From NCBI RefSeq assembly GCF_900102315.1, contig NZ_FNBL01000008.1:147728-211727 (forward strand): a stretch of 64,000 nucleotides of DNA, read 5' to 3'. The notes beneath the pieces are model-generated. The model searched no databases. It saw only the letters and a program-made list of their open reading frames with translations, and had not been told where the DNA came from. The stretch comes from Celeribacter baekdonensis (GTDB lineage Bacteria; Pseudomonadota; Alphaproteobacteria; Rhodobacterales; Rhodobacteraceae). Below are positions 39,072-47,891 of this stretch, piece by piece (position 1 is the first letter of the stretch; every line of letters starts with the position of its first letter). The position numbers were made by a program, and so were the translations under genes.

Positions 39072-39828
39072 GGCCACGCTTTTGAAACAGGAATTCGGCA
39101 CGGTGGACACCCGTGTCGAGCGCCTGAACGCGCGCTACAAACACCATTCGGCGACCTCGGTGTTGGAGCTGGCGCTGCGGGATCGTGAGCTGGGGCGGAT
39201 CGCGCTTGTGTCATCTTTTGGTGCCGAGTCGGTGGTGTTGTTACACATGATTTCGGTGATGAAACCGGACACGCCGGTGGTGTTCATCGACACGGAAATG
39301 TTGTTTCAGGAAACCATCGACTACCAACTCGACCTGATCGAGCGGCTCGATCTGCGCGATGTGCGGCGCATTCGCCCGTCTCGCGCCAAATTGGACGCCC
39401 ATGACCCCGAAGGCCTTCTGCATCAAAGCGACAAGGACGCCTGCTGTGATCTGCGCAAAACTCAACCGCTGCAAGAGGCGCTGGGGGGATTTGACGCGTG
39501 GATCACCGGGCGCAAACGGTTTCAAGGCGCCACACGGGCCAGTCTCGATTTCTTTGAAAACGAGTTGGACACGCGGATCAAAATCAATCCGCTGGCCTAT
39601 TGGGCGCCAAGCGATTTGCAGGATTACATGGTCAACAACCGCCTGCCGCGTCACCCGTTGGTGGCGAAAGGCTATCCCTCGATTGGCTGTGCGCCCTGCA
39701 CATCGCCGGTCAAAGAGGGCGAAGATCCGCGCGCCGGGCGCTGGCGCGATGAAGAGAAAACAGAATGCGGGATCCATTTCGTGGACGGAAAATTCGTGCG
39801 CGTGCCGCTTAAAGGAGATGCAGCATGA
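39061..39828 (+). CDS. cysH: Assimilatory adenylyl-/phosphoadenylyl-sulfate reductase
   Basis: Reduces APS (or PAPS) to sulfite. A 255-residue protein with the PP-loop SSFGAESVVLLHM (51-63). A cysteine pair at 128-129 (ACCDLRK) plus Cys210 and Cys213 (GCAPCTSPVKEGEDPRAGRW) form the 4Fe-4S site that marks the APS-type enzymes. The catalytic C-terminal part ends TECGIHF, the usual ECG(I/L)H motif. Its start overlaps the cysI stop by 11 bases, and DUF934 overlaps its own stop. Confidence 0.95.
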
Positions 39829-40199
39829 CGCAACTCGTCCAAGACAGCGGCTTTGTGGCCGAGGATTTCACCGGGGACTGGCTTGACCTGGCTTCCGACA
39901 CAGCGCCTGAGACGCTCGCGCAATATGCCGGGGCGGAAGCGATCCGCATTGATTTTCCGAGCTTTTCAGACGGGCGCGGCTTTACGCTTGCTCGGCTGTT
40001 GCGGCTTAAAGGTTTCACCGGGCGGCTGCGCGCGGCAGGTCATGTGATTGCCGATCAATATGCCATGGCACGGCGCGCGGGCTTTGACGAGGTGGCGATT
40101 TCCGACGATCTGGCCGCCCGCCAAGACGAGGCACAATGGCTGGCCCGCGCCGATTGGCAGGCTGGCGATTACCAGACGCGCTTGCGCGGGCGGGCGTAA
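39825..40199 (+). CDS. DUF934 protein of the sulfite reductase operon
   Basis: A 124-residue protein starting with ATGA shared with the cysH stop. It contains EAIRIDFPSFSDGRGFTLAR and GFDEVAISDDLA, the DUF934 pattern. DUF934 proteins accompany sulfite reductase genes; an electron-transfer or assembly role is supposed but unproven. It is the last gene of the four-gene operon. Confidence 0.92.
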   Translation: MTQLVQDSGFVAEDFTGDWLDLASDTAPETLAQYAGAEAIRIDFPSFSDGRGFTLARLLRLKGFTGRLRAAGHVIADQYAMARRAGFDEVAISDDLAARQDEAQWLARADWQAGDYQTRLRGRA

Positions 40200-40234
40200 A
40201 GGGCCAAAAGGGGGCTGAGTTTCGCCCCGTTCAT

Positions 40235-40248
40235 CTGATGTGGATCAA
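40235..40248 (+). promoter_or_regulatory. FNR-like site before fpr
   Basis: CTGATGTGGATCAA fits TTGAT-N4-ATCAA at 9 of 10 fixed positions and lies 44 bases before the fpr start. I could not find a -10 element at the spacing of a class II FNR promoter, so the function is unsure. Confidence 0.4.
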
Positions 40249-40291
40249 AGTGACATCCACGATATCCGTTAAGACGGTGCGAGAGACAGAC

Positions 40292-41185
40292 ATGACCGAG
40301 CAAATGCAAGTGGCAGACACACCAGTGACAGACACATCCGCGACCCCTACCGCAGCGCCCCAAGCCGCGACCGACGTAAAAACCAAAGCCGTTCCCACCC
40401 TGCCCGACGCCGCCAAGGTGACCGAGGTCAAACATTGGAACGACCGCCTGTTCTCCTTTAAGGTCGAGCGGCCGCAAACGCTGCGGTTCCGGTCCGGCGA
40501 ATTCGTGATGATCGGGCTGATGAACGACCCCGACCCGAAGACCGGCAAGCAAAAGCCGCTGCTGCGCGCCTATTCCATCGCCTCGCCGTCTTGGGATGAG
40601 GAATTGGAATTCTATTCGATCAAGGTGCAAGACGGCCCGCTGACCTCGCGTTTACAACATATCCAGCCCGGCGATGAGATCATCCTGCGCCCGAAACCCG
40701 TTGGCACCCTCGTTGTGGACGCGCTTTTGCCCGGCAAGCGGTTGTGGATGTTCGCCACAGGCACCGGGATTGCGCCGTTTGCGTCCTTGATGCGCGAACC
40801 GGAAGTTTATGAAAAGTTTGAAGAAGTCATCTTGATGCACACCTGCCGCGAGGTGTCTGAGTTGGAATATGGTCGCCAGCTTGTCGAACATATCAAAACG
40901 GATGAAATCCTTTCCGAGATCGAAGACGGCAAGCTGCGCTATTACCCGACGACGACCCGTGAAGCGTTTCATCACATGGGCCGCGTCACCGACAATCTGG
41001 CCTCTGGCAAAGTGTTCGAGGACCTCGGTATCCCGCCACTTTGCCCGGAAAACGACCGTGGCATGGTCTGTGGCAACTTGGCGTTTAACAAAGACATCAT
41101 GAAAATCCTTGATGGCTTTGGCCTGCGCGAAGGCGCCAATTCCGAGCCGAAAGAATATGTGGTCGAAAAGGCCTTTGTCGACTGA
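40292..41185 (+). CDS. fpr: Ferredoxin-NADP+ reductase
   Basis: Flavoprotein passing electrons between NADPH and ferredoxin or flavodoxin; it could feed the sulfite reductase encoded just upstream. The ATG at 40292 gives 297 residues. The FAD-binding motif LLRAYSIASPSWDEELEFYS and the NADP part FATGTGIAPFASLMREPEVY are clear, and the end EGANSEPKEYVVEKAFVD is typical. About 40 Thr/Ala/Pro-rich residues precede the conserved VTEVKHWNDRLF, an extension longer than usual. Confidence 0.94.
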   Translation: MTEQMQVADTPVTDTSATPTAAPQAATDVKTKAVPTLPDAAKVTEVKHWNDRLFSFKVERPQTLRFRSGEFVMIGLMNDPDPKTGKQKPLLRAYSIASPSWDEELEFYSIKVQDGPLTSRLQHIQPGDEIILRPKPVGTLVVDALLPGKRLWMFATGTGIAPFASLMREPEVYEKFEEVILMHTCREVSELEYGRQLVEHIKTDEILSEIEDGKLRYYPTTTREAFHHMGRVTDNLASGKVFEDLGIPPLCPENDRGMVCGNLAFNKDIMKILDGFGLREGANSEPKEYVVEKAFVD

Positions 41186-41209
41186 TCCACGCCAAGCGAT
41201 CCAAATGCG

Positions 41210-41242
41210 AAAGCCCGCCTCAGCGATGAGTGCGGGCTTTTT
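41210..41242 (+). terminator. Rho-independent terminator of fpr
   Basis: A 9-base stem AAAGCCCGC / GCGGGCTTT with a 13-base loop, followed by TT. Confidence 0.88.
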
Positions 41243-41270
41243 CATGCGCGGGTGCCCCGCGATTGGACAT

Positions 41271-41304
41271 AGAAAAGCCGCGCAAGGTCTCCCCTGCGCG
41301 GCCC
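41271..41304 (-). terminator. Rho-independent terminator of the Ala-rich lipoprotein gene
   Basis: Read on the minus strand, GCCGCGCA and TGCGCGGC form an 8-base stem, then TTTTCT. It lies about 22 bases after the stop at 41326. Confidence 0.75.
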
Positions 41305-41325
41305 TGTGATCAGATCACGTCTGGC

Positions 41326-42096
41326 TTACATGCCAAGCAGCGTGCGCGCTTTTTCCAAAATCGCCCCCAGAAGCTCGGGGTTGTTTTGCGCTTGGGTCAT
41401 CGCCGTGGTGATGGTGGCTTTGGCAGTTGCATCAAGCGACGATTCGTTGACCAGAGCTTTGGCTTTTTCAAGATCGAAGCCCTCAACGGTCAGCGCCTCA
41501 GGGGTCGCCATGTCGTCGGTCGCGATGTCGTCGGTCGCGGTTTCAACAGCATCGCCTGCGGTCTCTGCCGTGTCTGCCGCGGATTCAACCGCATCGGCGG
41601 CCGCCTCATTTGCCGTGTCAACGGCAGTTTCGGCTGTGTCTGCGGCATCTGCGGCGGTCTCAGCGGCTTCGTCCGTGCCACCGGCAACCATATCTTTCGC
41701 GCCTTCAACAGCATCCGTTGCCATATCTTTGGCACCTTCTGCGGCTTCGGTCGCCATGTCTTTGGCATCTTGAGCGGCGTCCATCGCAGCGGTTGCGGCT
41801 TCGGAGGCTGCGTCTGCCGCGCCTTCTCCTGCTGCTTCGGCTGCGTCAGTGGCCGCGTCAACGGCGTCCGTGGCCGCATCGACAGCGGCATCAGCCGCAT
41901 CGGACACCGCATCAGCCGCGTCAGAGGCGGCTTCGGTGGTTGCATCGGCAGCGTCAGAGGCGGCGTCGGAGACCTGTTCAACAACGGAGCTGGTGCTCTC
42001 GGTCGTGGTTTCTGCCGCTTTCTCTTCTTCTTTACAAGCTGCAAGAGACAGGGCCAAGCCAGTGATCAGCGCGCCGGTTACAAAACGATTGGTCAT
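41326..42096 (-). CDS. Alanine-rich putative lipoprotein with coiled repeats
   Basis: A 256-residue protein with a lipoprotein signal: MTNRFVTGALITGLALSLAAC, Cys21 being the lipidated residue. Residues 25-200 are almost only Ala, Asp, Thr, Glu, Val and Met in repeating ASDAADA / AVDAATDA / AKDMATEA units, likely one long amphipathic helix. The last 50 residues (ALTVEGFDLEKAKALVNESS on) form a normal-looking small domain. I do not recognise a family; an envelope role, for example as spacer or stress protein, is a guess. Confidence 0.75.
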   Translation of the reverse strand: MTNRFVTGALITGLALSLAACKEEEKAAETTTESTSSVVEQVSDAASDAADATTEAASDAADAVSDAADAAVDAATDAVDAATDAAEAAGEGAADAASEAATAAMDAAQDAKDMATEAAEGAKDMATDAVEGAKDMVAGGTDEAAETAADAADTAETAVDTANEAAADAVESAADTAETAGDAVETATDDIATDDMATPEALTVEGFDLEKAKALVNESSLDATAKATITTAMTQAQNNPELLGAILEKARTLLGM

Positions 42097-42313
42097 AGAG
42101 TAGTCCTCACCATTAACGGGGAATTACGGTTTCCCGGATAGGTGGCGTATGACATGACGTAGATGCAAAGAAAAGGGGCCAGATCCCCGGTTTTTCCCCA
42201 TGGATGCCCCATGTCGCCTTCTGTGCAAGAAGACGCCGATATTGGGTTGAATATGGCAAGGTTTCGCCTTATTTTCGCGCGACATGAATTGTAACGACTT
42301 ATAGGAGCTTACC

Positions 42314-42859
42314 ATAGCCCGCAGACCGCATAACGCCCCGCCGACCCGTGACACCGGACCTCGTATCAACGAACGCATCCGGTCGCCGGAAATCCGCCTG
42401 ATCGGCGCTGAGGGTGAAAACGTTGGTGTCGTCACACCGTCCCGTGCACTTGAAATGGCGATCGAGGCCGGTCTTGACCTCGTGGAAATTTCGCCAAACG
42501 CGGAACCGCCGGTTTGTAAGATCATGGATTTCGGCAAGTTCAAATATGAACAGCAGAAACGTGAATCTGAAGCGCGCAAAAAGCAAAAGATCATCGAGAT
42601 CAAGGAAGTCAAATTCCGTCCCGGCACCGATGTGCATGACTACGAAGTCAAAATGCGCAATGTCGTCAAGTTCCTTGAAAATGGCGACAAGGTCAAAGTG
42701 ACGTTGCGCTTTCGGGGCCGCGAGATGGCGCACCAGGATTTGGGGCGTGTGCTTTTGGAACGCGTGGCAGAAGACACCAAAGCCATCGGCAAAATCGAAA
42801 GCATGCCAAAGCTTGAAGGTCGCCAAATGGTCATGATGATCGGCCCGCTGCCGAAGTGA
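42314..42859 (+). CDS. infC: Translation initiation factor IF-3 (apparent AUA start)
   Basis: The frame from ATA at 42314 reads [20 protein letters not shown], the standard IF-3 N-terminus, and gives 181 residues in total. The first ATG is only at 42455, inside the conserved N-terminal domain, so it cannot be the main start. TAGGAG lies 6 bases before the ATA. infC uses a rare start (AUU in E. coli), which lets IF-3 repress its own translation. Further landmarks are [20 protein letters not shown] and the C-terminal [14 protein letters not shown]. Confidence 0.95.
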   Translation: MARRPHNAPPTRDTGPRINERIRSPEIRLIGAEGENVGVVTPSRALEMAIEAGLDLVEISPNAEPPVCKIMDFGKFKYEQQKRESEARKKQKIIEIKEVKFRPGTDVHDYEVKMRNVVKFLENGDKVKVTLRFRGREMAHQDLGRVLLERVAEDTKAIGKIESMPKLEGRQMVMMIGPLPK

Positions 42860-42887
42860 GGCGTTGCGTCTGACGTGAATGATGAAG

Positions 42888-42918
42888 CCCCCGCTGTGAA
42901 AACATCGGGGGATTTTTT
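42888..42918 (+). terminator. Rho-independent terminator of infC
   Basis: CCCCCG pairs with CGGGGG, with a 12-base loop, followed by ATTTTTT. The next gene starts 20 bases later. Confidence 0.85.
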
Positions 42919-42937
42919 ATGGAGATTGAGAAATATC

Positions 42938-43546
42938 ATGAGCTTTTGGGATCAGCGTTACGACCGACCGGACTATGTATTTGGCACCGAACCCGCCGCG
43001 TTTTTACCGCGTCATCTGGCGGAGTTGCCCCAAAAGGCCCGCGTGCTCTGCGTCGCGGATGGTGAGGGCCGCAATTCGGTCTGGCTGGCCGAACAGGGTT
43101 TGGATGTGACAGCGTTTGACCCCTCCGTCCCGGCTTTGACCAAGGCGCACAAACTGGCGCAGGCGCGCGGGGTTGCGGTGGACTATCATCAAGCCGGGAT
43201 CGAGGATTGGGATTGGGACCGCCCTTTTGATCTGATCGTGGCGATTTACATTCAATTCATCGGACCAGACGCGCGCGCCGCGTTGTTTCAACAGTTCGAT
43301 CGCGCCCTTGCCCCCGGTGGCCGGGTGATGATCCACGGCTATACACCCAAACAGGTCGACTACGGCACGGGCGGTCCCGGCAAGGTGGAAAACATGTACA
43401 CCGAGGCGATGTTGGCGGCGGCTTTTGACGGCTATGACATCATTGAGAATCGCGCCTTTGAGATGCATGTCAATGAGGGCCACGGCCATATCGGTCACTC
43501 GGCCCTCATTGATTTTATTGCGCAAAAACCAAAGGTTGCGGGTTAA
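42938..43546 (+). CDS. Class I SAM-dependent methyltransferase
   Basis: A 202-residue methyltransferase starting MSFWDQRYDRPDYVFGTEPA at 42938. The SAM motif is VLCVADGEGRNSVWLAEQGL, then VTAFDPSVPALTKA, and a post-motif APGGRVMIHGYTPKQ. The opening WDxRY-x-YG-EPA is that of TehB/thiopurine-like methyltransferases, which act on tellurite, thiols or small molecules. The substrate is not known here. Its stop overlaps the convergent transporter stop. Confidence 0.88.
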   Translation: MSFWDQRYDRPDYVFGTEPAAFLPRHLAELPQKARVLCVADGEGRNSVWLAEQGLDVTAFDPSVPALTKAHKLAQARGVAVDYHQAGIEDWDWDRPFDLIVAIYIQFIGPDARAALFQQFDRALAPGGRVMIHGYTPKQVDYGTGGPGKVENMYTEAMLAAAFDGYDIIENRAFEMHVNEGHGHIGHSALIDFIAQKPKVAG

Positions 43547-45225
43547 AACGCCCCCGCGCCTGCCCCCGCCAAGATCAAGATCAGGATCTGCGGTGCCAAA
43601 ATGCGCAGGAACATCACCAACGGGTAGACCGACACATAGGCCACCGACGCCGCCCCGGTTTTGCTCATAGACACGGCAAAGGCCAAGGCGGGCGGATCGG
43701 TCATCGACCCGGCCAAGACGCCACAGAGGCTGAGGTAATTGAACTTGCCAAAGACCCGCGCGATGACGCCAACGATCAGCAGCGGCAGGAGCGTGATGAG
43801 GATGCCATAGCCCATCCACACGATGCCGCCGCCATGCAACAGCGTGTCAAAGAACCGATCCCCCGCGACGATACCGACCACGGCCAAAAACAACACGATG
43901 CCAAATTCGCGCAGCGCATGGTTGGCGGCGGGCGGCATGTACCATGTGAACGGTCCCCAATGACCCAACCGCCCCAAAACAATCGCGGCCATCAACGGCC
44001 CGCCCGCAAGCCCAAGTTTCAGCGGTGCCGACAGGCCCGGCACAGCGAGCGGGATGGACCCCAAAATCACCCCCAAAGCGATGCCGAAAAACAGCGCCGG
44101 GAATTGCACCTCTTGCAGCCGCGCATGTTCATTGCCCAGCTCCAAAGCCACCGCGTCAATGTCGGGTTTTGACCCGACGACGGTGACAATATCGCCAAAG
44201 GCCAGCGAAGAGGACGCCTGCGCCGGAAGTTCGACGCCTGCACGGTTGATCCGCGACACGGTCACACCGCGCGCTTCGACGAGGGCCAATTCGCGCAAGG
44301 GTTTGCCGAGGATTTTGTCCTTGGTCACGACGATGCGCGCCCAGGTCAGCTTGGTGCCCTTGGTGGTCAGCGGCGTGTCGATTTCACGTCCCATGATCAG
44401 CTTCATCGCCGCCAATTTCTCGGCAGGGCCCACCATATGCAGGCTATCGCCCAGATGCAGCATGGTGTCACGCGTCGGCACGATCAATTCGCCGCCCGAT
44501 TTCATCCGCGACGCGACAACCCCATGGTCAAACAGGTCGGGCACATCCCCCAGACGGACACCGTCAAGGTTCTGGTTGGTCACCTCAAGATTGAGTGCGG
44601 GCAAGGCCGCCTCACCACTTTTGGTTTCCAACTTATAGGCCTCTTCTTCGCGCTCGATCGTGATCCCAAACAGGACTCGCACCGCAAACATAGAAATTAA
44701 AATACCAATGATCCCAAACGGATAGGTCATCGCATAGCCCATACCGGCAAAGCCAACCTCAGAGGCGGGCAAGCCCAATTCGCCAAGCGCCTGTTGCGCC
44801 GCACCCAGCCCCGGCGTGTTGGTCACAGCCCCCGACATCACCCCCATCAGGACCGGAAGCGGCAGGTCCGTGAGCGCATAAATCGCCAAGGTCACCGCCA
44901 CCCCGCCTAAAACGATGCCAATGGCAGCAAGGTTAAAACGCAGGCCGGATTTGGCGAAAGAGGCAAAAAAGCTTGGGCCGACCTGAATGCCGATGGTGTA
45001 CACGAACAGGATCAGCCCCAATTCGCGCACGAAATGCATGACATCACTGTCAAAGGTGATCCCGGCTTTCGCGGCGAAATGACCGACCAGAATGCCCGAA
45101 AACAACACCCCACCGATGCCCAACCCGATCTTGCGGAACTGAAGTTTGCCAAAGAGCAAACCCAACGCCCCGGCCACGGCCAGAGCAAGGGTGGTGAGGG
45201 CGACATCTGAGAGCGGGAAGGTCAT
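43543..45225 (-). CDS. YidE/AAE-type membrane transporter with RCK-C domains
   Basis: A 560-residue transporter from the ATG at 45225. Its two membrane halves start GALGLLFGKLQFRKIGLGIG and, after the centre, FGIALGVILGSIPLAVPG. Between them lie two TrkA-C (RCK-C) domains, with SGGELIVPTRDTMLHLGDSL and GVELPAQASSSLAFGDIVTV. This is the YidE/YbjL branch of the aspartate:alanine antiporter family. The substrate is unknown. An FNR-like site lies 74 bases upstream. Confidence 0.9.
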   Translation of the reverse strand: MTFPLSDVALTTLALAVAGALGLLFGKLQFRKIGLGIGGVLFSGILVGHFAAKAGITFDSDVMHFVRELGLILFVYTIGIQVGPSFFASFAKSGLRFNLAAIGIVLGGVAVTLAIYALTDLPLPVLMGVMSGAVTNTPGLGAAQQALGELGLPASEVGFAGMGYAMTYPFGIIGILISMFAVRVLFGITIEREEEAYKLETKSGEAALPALNLEVTNQNLDGVRLGDVPDLFDHGVVASRMKSGGELIVPTRDTMLHLGDSLHMVGPAEKLAAMKLIMGREIDTPLTTKGTKLTWARIVVTKDKILGKPLRELALVEARGVTVSRINRAGVELPAQASSSLAFGDIVTVVGSKPDIDAVALELGNEHARLQEVQFPALFFGIALGVILGSIPLAVPGLSAPLKLGLAGGPLMAAIVLGRLGHWGPFTWYMPPAANHALREFGIVLFLAVVGIVAGDRFFDTLLHGGGIVWMGYGILITLLPLLIVGVIARVFGKFNYLSLCGVLAGSMTDPPALAFAVSMSKTGAASVAYVSVYPLVMFLRILAPQILILILAGAGAGAF

Positions 45226-45298
45226 GTGCCTACTTTCTGGATCAAACGGTGTGAACGCGGCTTGGCCGCGACACTGCACCGCGCTGGGTCACTTGTAA

Positions 45299-45312
45299 GT
45301 GATATGTATCAA
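45299..45312 (-). promoter_or_regulatory. FNR-like site before the YidE-type gene
   Basis: On the minus strand TTGATACATATCAC matches TTGAT-N4-ATCAA at 9 of 10 positions. No good -10 is placed 22 bases after it, so support comes from the motif alone. Confidence 0.4.
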
Positions 45313-45461
45313 TTTTCTGCAAACGCATAACGGCCTTGTGCACCATGCCACGTGCACCATGCCACGCCTGCGCTCTCAACGGATATTTTTAGTGGGCGTT
45401 TTTAAGGCGTATTCAGCCGCAGCCTGCCATTTTCTGCGCTTTTATCTCTTCAGTTTGCCCT

Positions 45462-46433
45462 TTAAGCCTCCGGCGACAACAGCCCGCCCACCCCCATCTG
45501 CGCGATGTCATCATCGGTGATGCTCACGCCACACAGCAACCGATCCACCAGCCAATCCACCCCGGTCGGTGCAGACCCGCGCGCGCATCCCGGCAAGCCC
45601 AAAATCGGCACCGCCCCAAGCCCGCCCGCGAAAAACCGCGAGCCGGGGTCCAGGGGCAGACCAAAACGGGTGATCACCCCGCCCGCCTGTCGCACCGCCT
45701 CAGGGGCCACATCGCCGCGATCTATCGTCTCCACAGCCGTCAAGACAAACACAACCTCGCCGCGCGCGCTCAATAACGCCTCAGCCAGCGCCTCTTCACG
45801 GTGCGGCACCACCAAGGTTTCGACCAGGCGCACGCCCAATCGGTCCAATCGCGCCCGCACAAACGCCTCGCCTTTGGCTGTCCCCCCATCGCCACCGATC
45901 ACGGTTTGAATGAGGCTCGCCGTTTCGGCCAGCACGGCACGCACCCGGATCGTGTCATGCGCGTCCTCAATCACCTTTGAGAGCACCGAGCGTTTGACGC
46001 CATACGGCAAGACCCGCACTGTCGCCACGACATCGCCTTTGGCGACCCGGTGGAACTGCGGGCGGGTGGCGATGGCCACGCCCTCATCGACCCGGTTCAT
46101 CCGGGTGAGTCCGGCGGTATCAAGCCCGACAACCCCGGCGCAGGTCGCCGTAATATGCACCGCCCCCGCCATGACCCGCCCGACGTCCAGATTGGCATCA
46201 CTGGGCACGGGCACCATCGCCGCGCTGACCCGGCGCGCTGCCTCGTCTTGCGCCACGTCATGCGGGTCTAGCTCCGCGACGCGGACCTCGCCCACTCCGG
46301 CCATGACCAGTGCCGCAATCTCTGACGGGCCAAGCGTGCACCCCGCCTCCAATCGCCCCCCAGCCTTAAACGCCACAGATTGGGTCAAAATCGTGCCCTT
46401 GGCCTCGCGCACCGGGCGGCGTCCATACATCAT
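45462..46433 (-). CDS. Molybdopterin-binding domain protein (MoeA/MogA-related)
   Basis: A 323-residue protein. The first half has an N-terminal segment as in molybdenum-hydroxylase-associated MoeA-like proteins (GTILTQSVAFKAGGRLEAGC). The second half has the MoCF fold: VRAVLAETASLIQTVIGGDG, GVRLVETLVVPHREEALAEA, VFVLTAVETIDRGDVAPEAV and LPLDPGSRFFAGGLGAVPIL near the end. It overlaps the XdhC stop by 4 bases. Together they suggest cofactor handling for a xanthine-dehydrogenase or CO-dehydrogenase-type enzyme that is not encoded here. Confidence 0.88.
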   Translation of the reverse strand: MMYGRRPVREAKGTILTQSVAFKAGGRLEAGCTLGPSEIAALVMAGVGEVRVAELDPHDVAQDEAARRVSAAMVPVPSDANLDVGRVMAGAVHITATCAGVVGLDTAGLTRMNRVDEGVAIATRPQFHRVAKGDVVATVRVLPYGVKRSVLSKVIEDAHDTIRVRAVLAETASLIQTVIGGDGGTAKGEAFVRARLDRLGVRLVETLVVPHREEALAEALLSARGEVVFVLTAVETIDRGDVAPEAVRQAGGVITRFGLPLDPGSRFFAGGLGAVPILGLPGCARGSAPTGVDWLVDRLLCGVSITDDDIAQMGVGGLLSPEA

Positions 46434-47428
46434 GGCCGCCTCATCACCTGGATCACCTGCGCGAGGATCGAGACGGCGATCTCGGCCGGGTTTTGGGCGC
46501 GGATATCAAGGCCGACAGGGGCGTGCAGACGGGCGATCTGATCGGAACTCAGCCCCGCCTCCTGCAACCGCGCCACACGTTTGGCATGGGTCCGGATCGA
46601 TCCCAAAGCGCCGATATAAAACGCGTCCGAGCGCAGTGCGGTGATCAGCGCCGGATCATCGAGTTTGGCATCATGGGTGAGCGTGATCACCCCGGTGCGC
46701 TCGTCCAACCCATGCGCCAAAAGCGCGGCGTCCGGCCAATCGTCCCCGATGCTTTCGCCCGGAAAGCGGGTGTCGCTGGCAAAGGCGCCGCGCGGGTCAA
46801 TCAATGTCACGTCAAACCCCGCCAGCCGCGCCATCGGCAAAAACGCCTGTGCGATATGCACCGCGCCGATCACGGCCAAGCGTGCGGGCGGCATGTGGAC
46901 CGAAACAAACCGCGGCCCATCCGCCTCGATGCCCGATCGGTCGGCAGCAAAGCGGTCGGGGAAGGCCGAAGGGCCGACAAGATCATGCGTGCCGTGCACC
47001 AGATCGGTGACAACGCCAATGGACCTGCGTGCCGCGCGCGCTGTGACCACCTCAGCCAAAATCTCCACGGGGAACACCGCGCCTACGGGTTCAAGCAACA
47101 CCCGGATCGTCCCACCGCAGGCCAATCCAACGGCAAAGGCCGTATCGTCACTGACGCCAAACTCAAGGAGTTTAAAAGCGGGCGCTTCGAGCAACTCCAA
47201 GGCCTCGGTCACCACCGCCCCTTCGACACAGCCGCCCGACACCGAGCCGACGATCTCGCCCCTGCCCGAGACGACAAGTTGACTGCCGACCGGACGCGGC
47301 GCACTGCCCCAGGTGTCAATCACCGTGGCCAAAACTGCGCCAAACCCGCCCCGGTGCCACGAAAGCGCCCACTCACAGACCGCATCAAAGGCGGGTTCTG
47401 CTGTGGCGGGATCAAAGGGCTTGGTCAA
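46430..47428 (-). CDS. XdhC-family molybdoenzyme maturation protein
   Basis: A 332-residue protein with the N-terminal XdhC/CoxI domain (VLATVIDTWGSAPRPVGSQL, then GSVSGGCVEGAVV with a conserved Cys) and a C-terminal Rossmann part (LAVIGAVHIAQAFLPMARLA, FYIGALGSIRTHAKRVARL). XdhC proteins carry or sulfurate the molybdenum cofactor before insertion. The next gene overlaps its stop. The structural molybdoenzyme genes are not adjacent. Confidence 0.92.
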   Translation of the reverse strand: MTKPFDPATAEPAFDAVCEWALSWHRGGFGAVLATVIDTWGSAPRPVGSQLVVSGRGEIVGSVSGGCVEGAVVTEALELLEAPAFKLLEFGVSDDTAFAVGLACGGTIRVLLEPVGAVFPVEILAEVVTARAARRSIGVVTDLVHGTHDLVGPSAFPDRFAADRSGIEADGPRFVSVHMPPARLAVIGAVHIAQAFLPMARLAGFDVTLIDPRGAFASDTRFPGESIGDDWPDAALLAHGLDERTGVITLTHDAKLDDPALITALRSDAFYIGALGSIRTHAKRVARLQEAGLSSDQIARLHAPVGLDIRAQNPAEIAVSILAQVIQVMRRP

Positions 47429-47579
47429 ACGTGGCTCCTCAACGTGGTGATAAAAACGGGGATCATGGAGATGACTCTAACGCCGCCGGGGCCAGTGTCC
47501 AGATGGGTGATGCCAAATGCCTAACCGCGCGCTGATCCGGGCCGTTTGAATGCGAGGGGCCTGGACGGACGGCTGGCTG

Positions 47580-47623
47580 AAAGAAAAAGAGGCGTCGCAG
47601 GAGAAACGCATCCCTGCGACGCC
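47580..47623 (-). terminator. Rho-independent terminator upstream of xdhC
   Basis: An 11-base perfect stem with an 11-base loop and a T-rich tail on the minus strand. It lies 270 bases past the fadJ-like gene and 152 bases before xdhC, so it ends either a long fadJ trailer or the candidate small RNA. Confidence 0.85.
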
Positions 47624-47741
47624 AGTAAAGTATTCTGCCCACGCACAAAAGGCAGGATACAGCGCGGACGATCGGAAGGAGAGTCCGCGGGAGGAATGCA
47701 GGGGCCCAACTGTCTGACTGCGGACGTGAACCTCTGCGCTC
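47585..47741 (-). ncRNA. Candidate FNR-dependent small RNA (about 157 nt)
   Basis: No open frame fits this stretch, but it has both ends of a transcription unit. Upstream is a perfect FNR box, then after 22 bases TATCAC (47753-47748) as -10, which places +1 at 47741, a G on the minus strand. At the far end an 11-base perfect stem GGCGTCGCAGG / CCTGCGACGCC (47591-47623) is followed by TCTTTTTCTTTC. Inside are pyrimidine-rich CATTCCTCCCG and CTCTCCTTCC stretches that could pair with ribosome-binding sites. Confidence 0.5.
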
Positions 47742-47775
47742 GAAAATGTGATAGGACAGCGGGATTGCGAAAACT

Positions 47776-47789
47776 TTGATCTGCATCAA
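47776..47789 (-). promoter_or_regulatory. Perfect FNR/FnrL box
   Basis: TTGATGCAGATCAA on the minus strand (10 of 10 fixed positions). It is centred at -41.5 relative to the predicted start at 47741, the class II activation position. Confidence 0.7.
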
Positions 47790-47891
47790 GTGCGATTTTC
47801 GGCCCGATATTGACCTCGCGCAGATCGACGCAAACACGATCCCACCGGACAAAAAACCCATGGAATTTCCTGAAAAATAGACATTCAAGCC

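Noticed and set aside
46430..47428. Complete molybdenum hydroxylase operon
   Set aside because: Only XdhC and the molybdopterin-binding protein are present; no large, medium or small subunit genes adjoin them.
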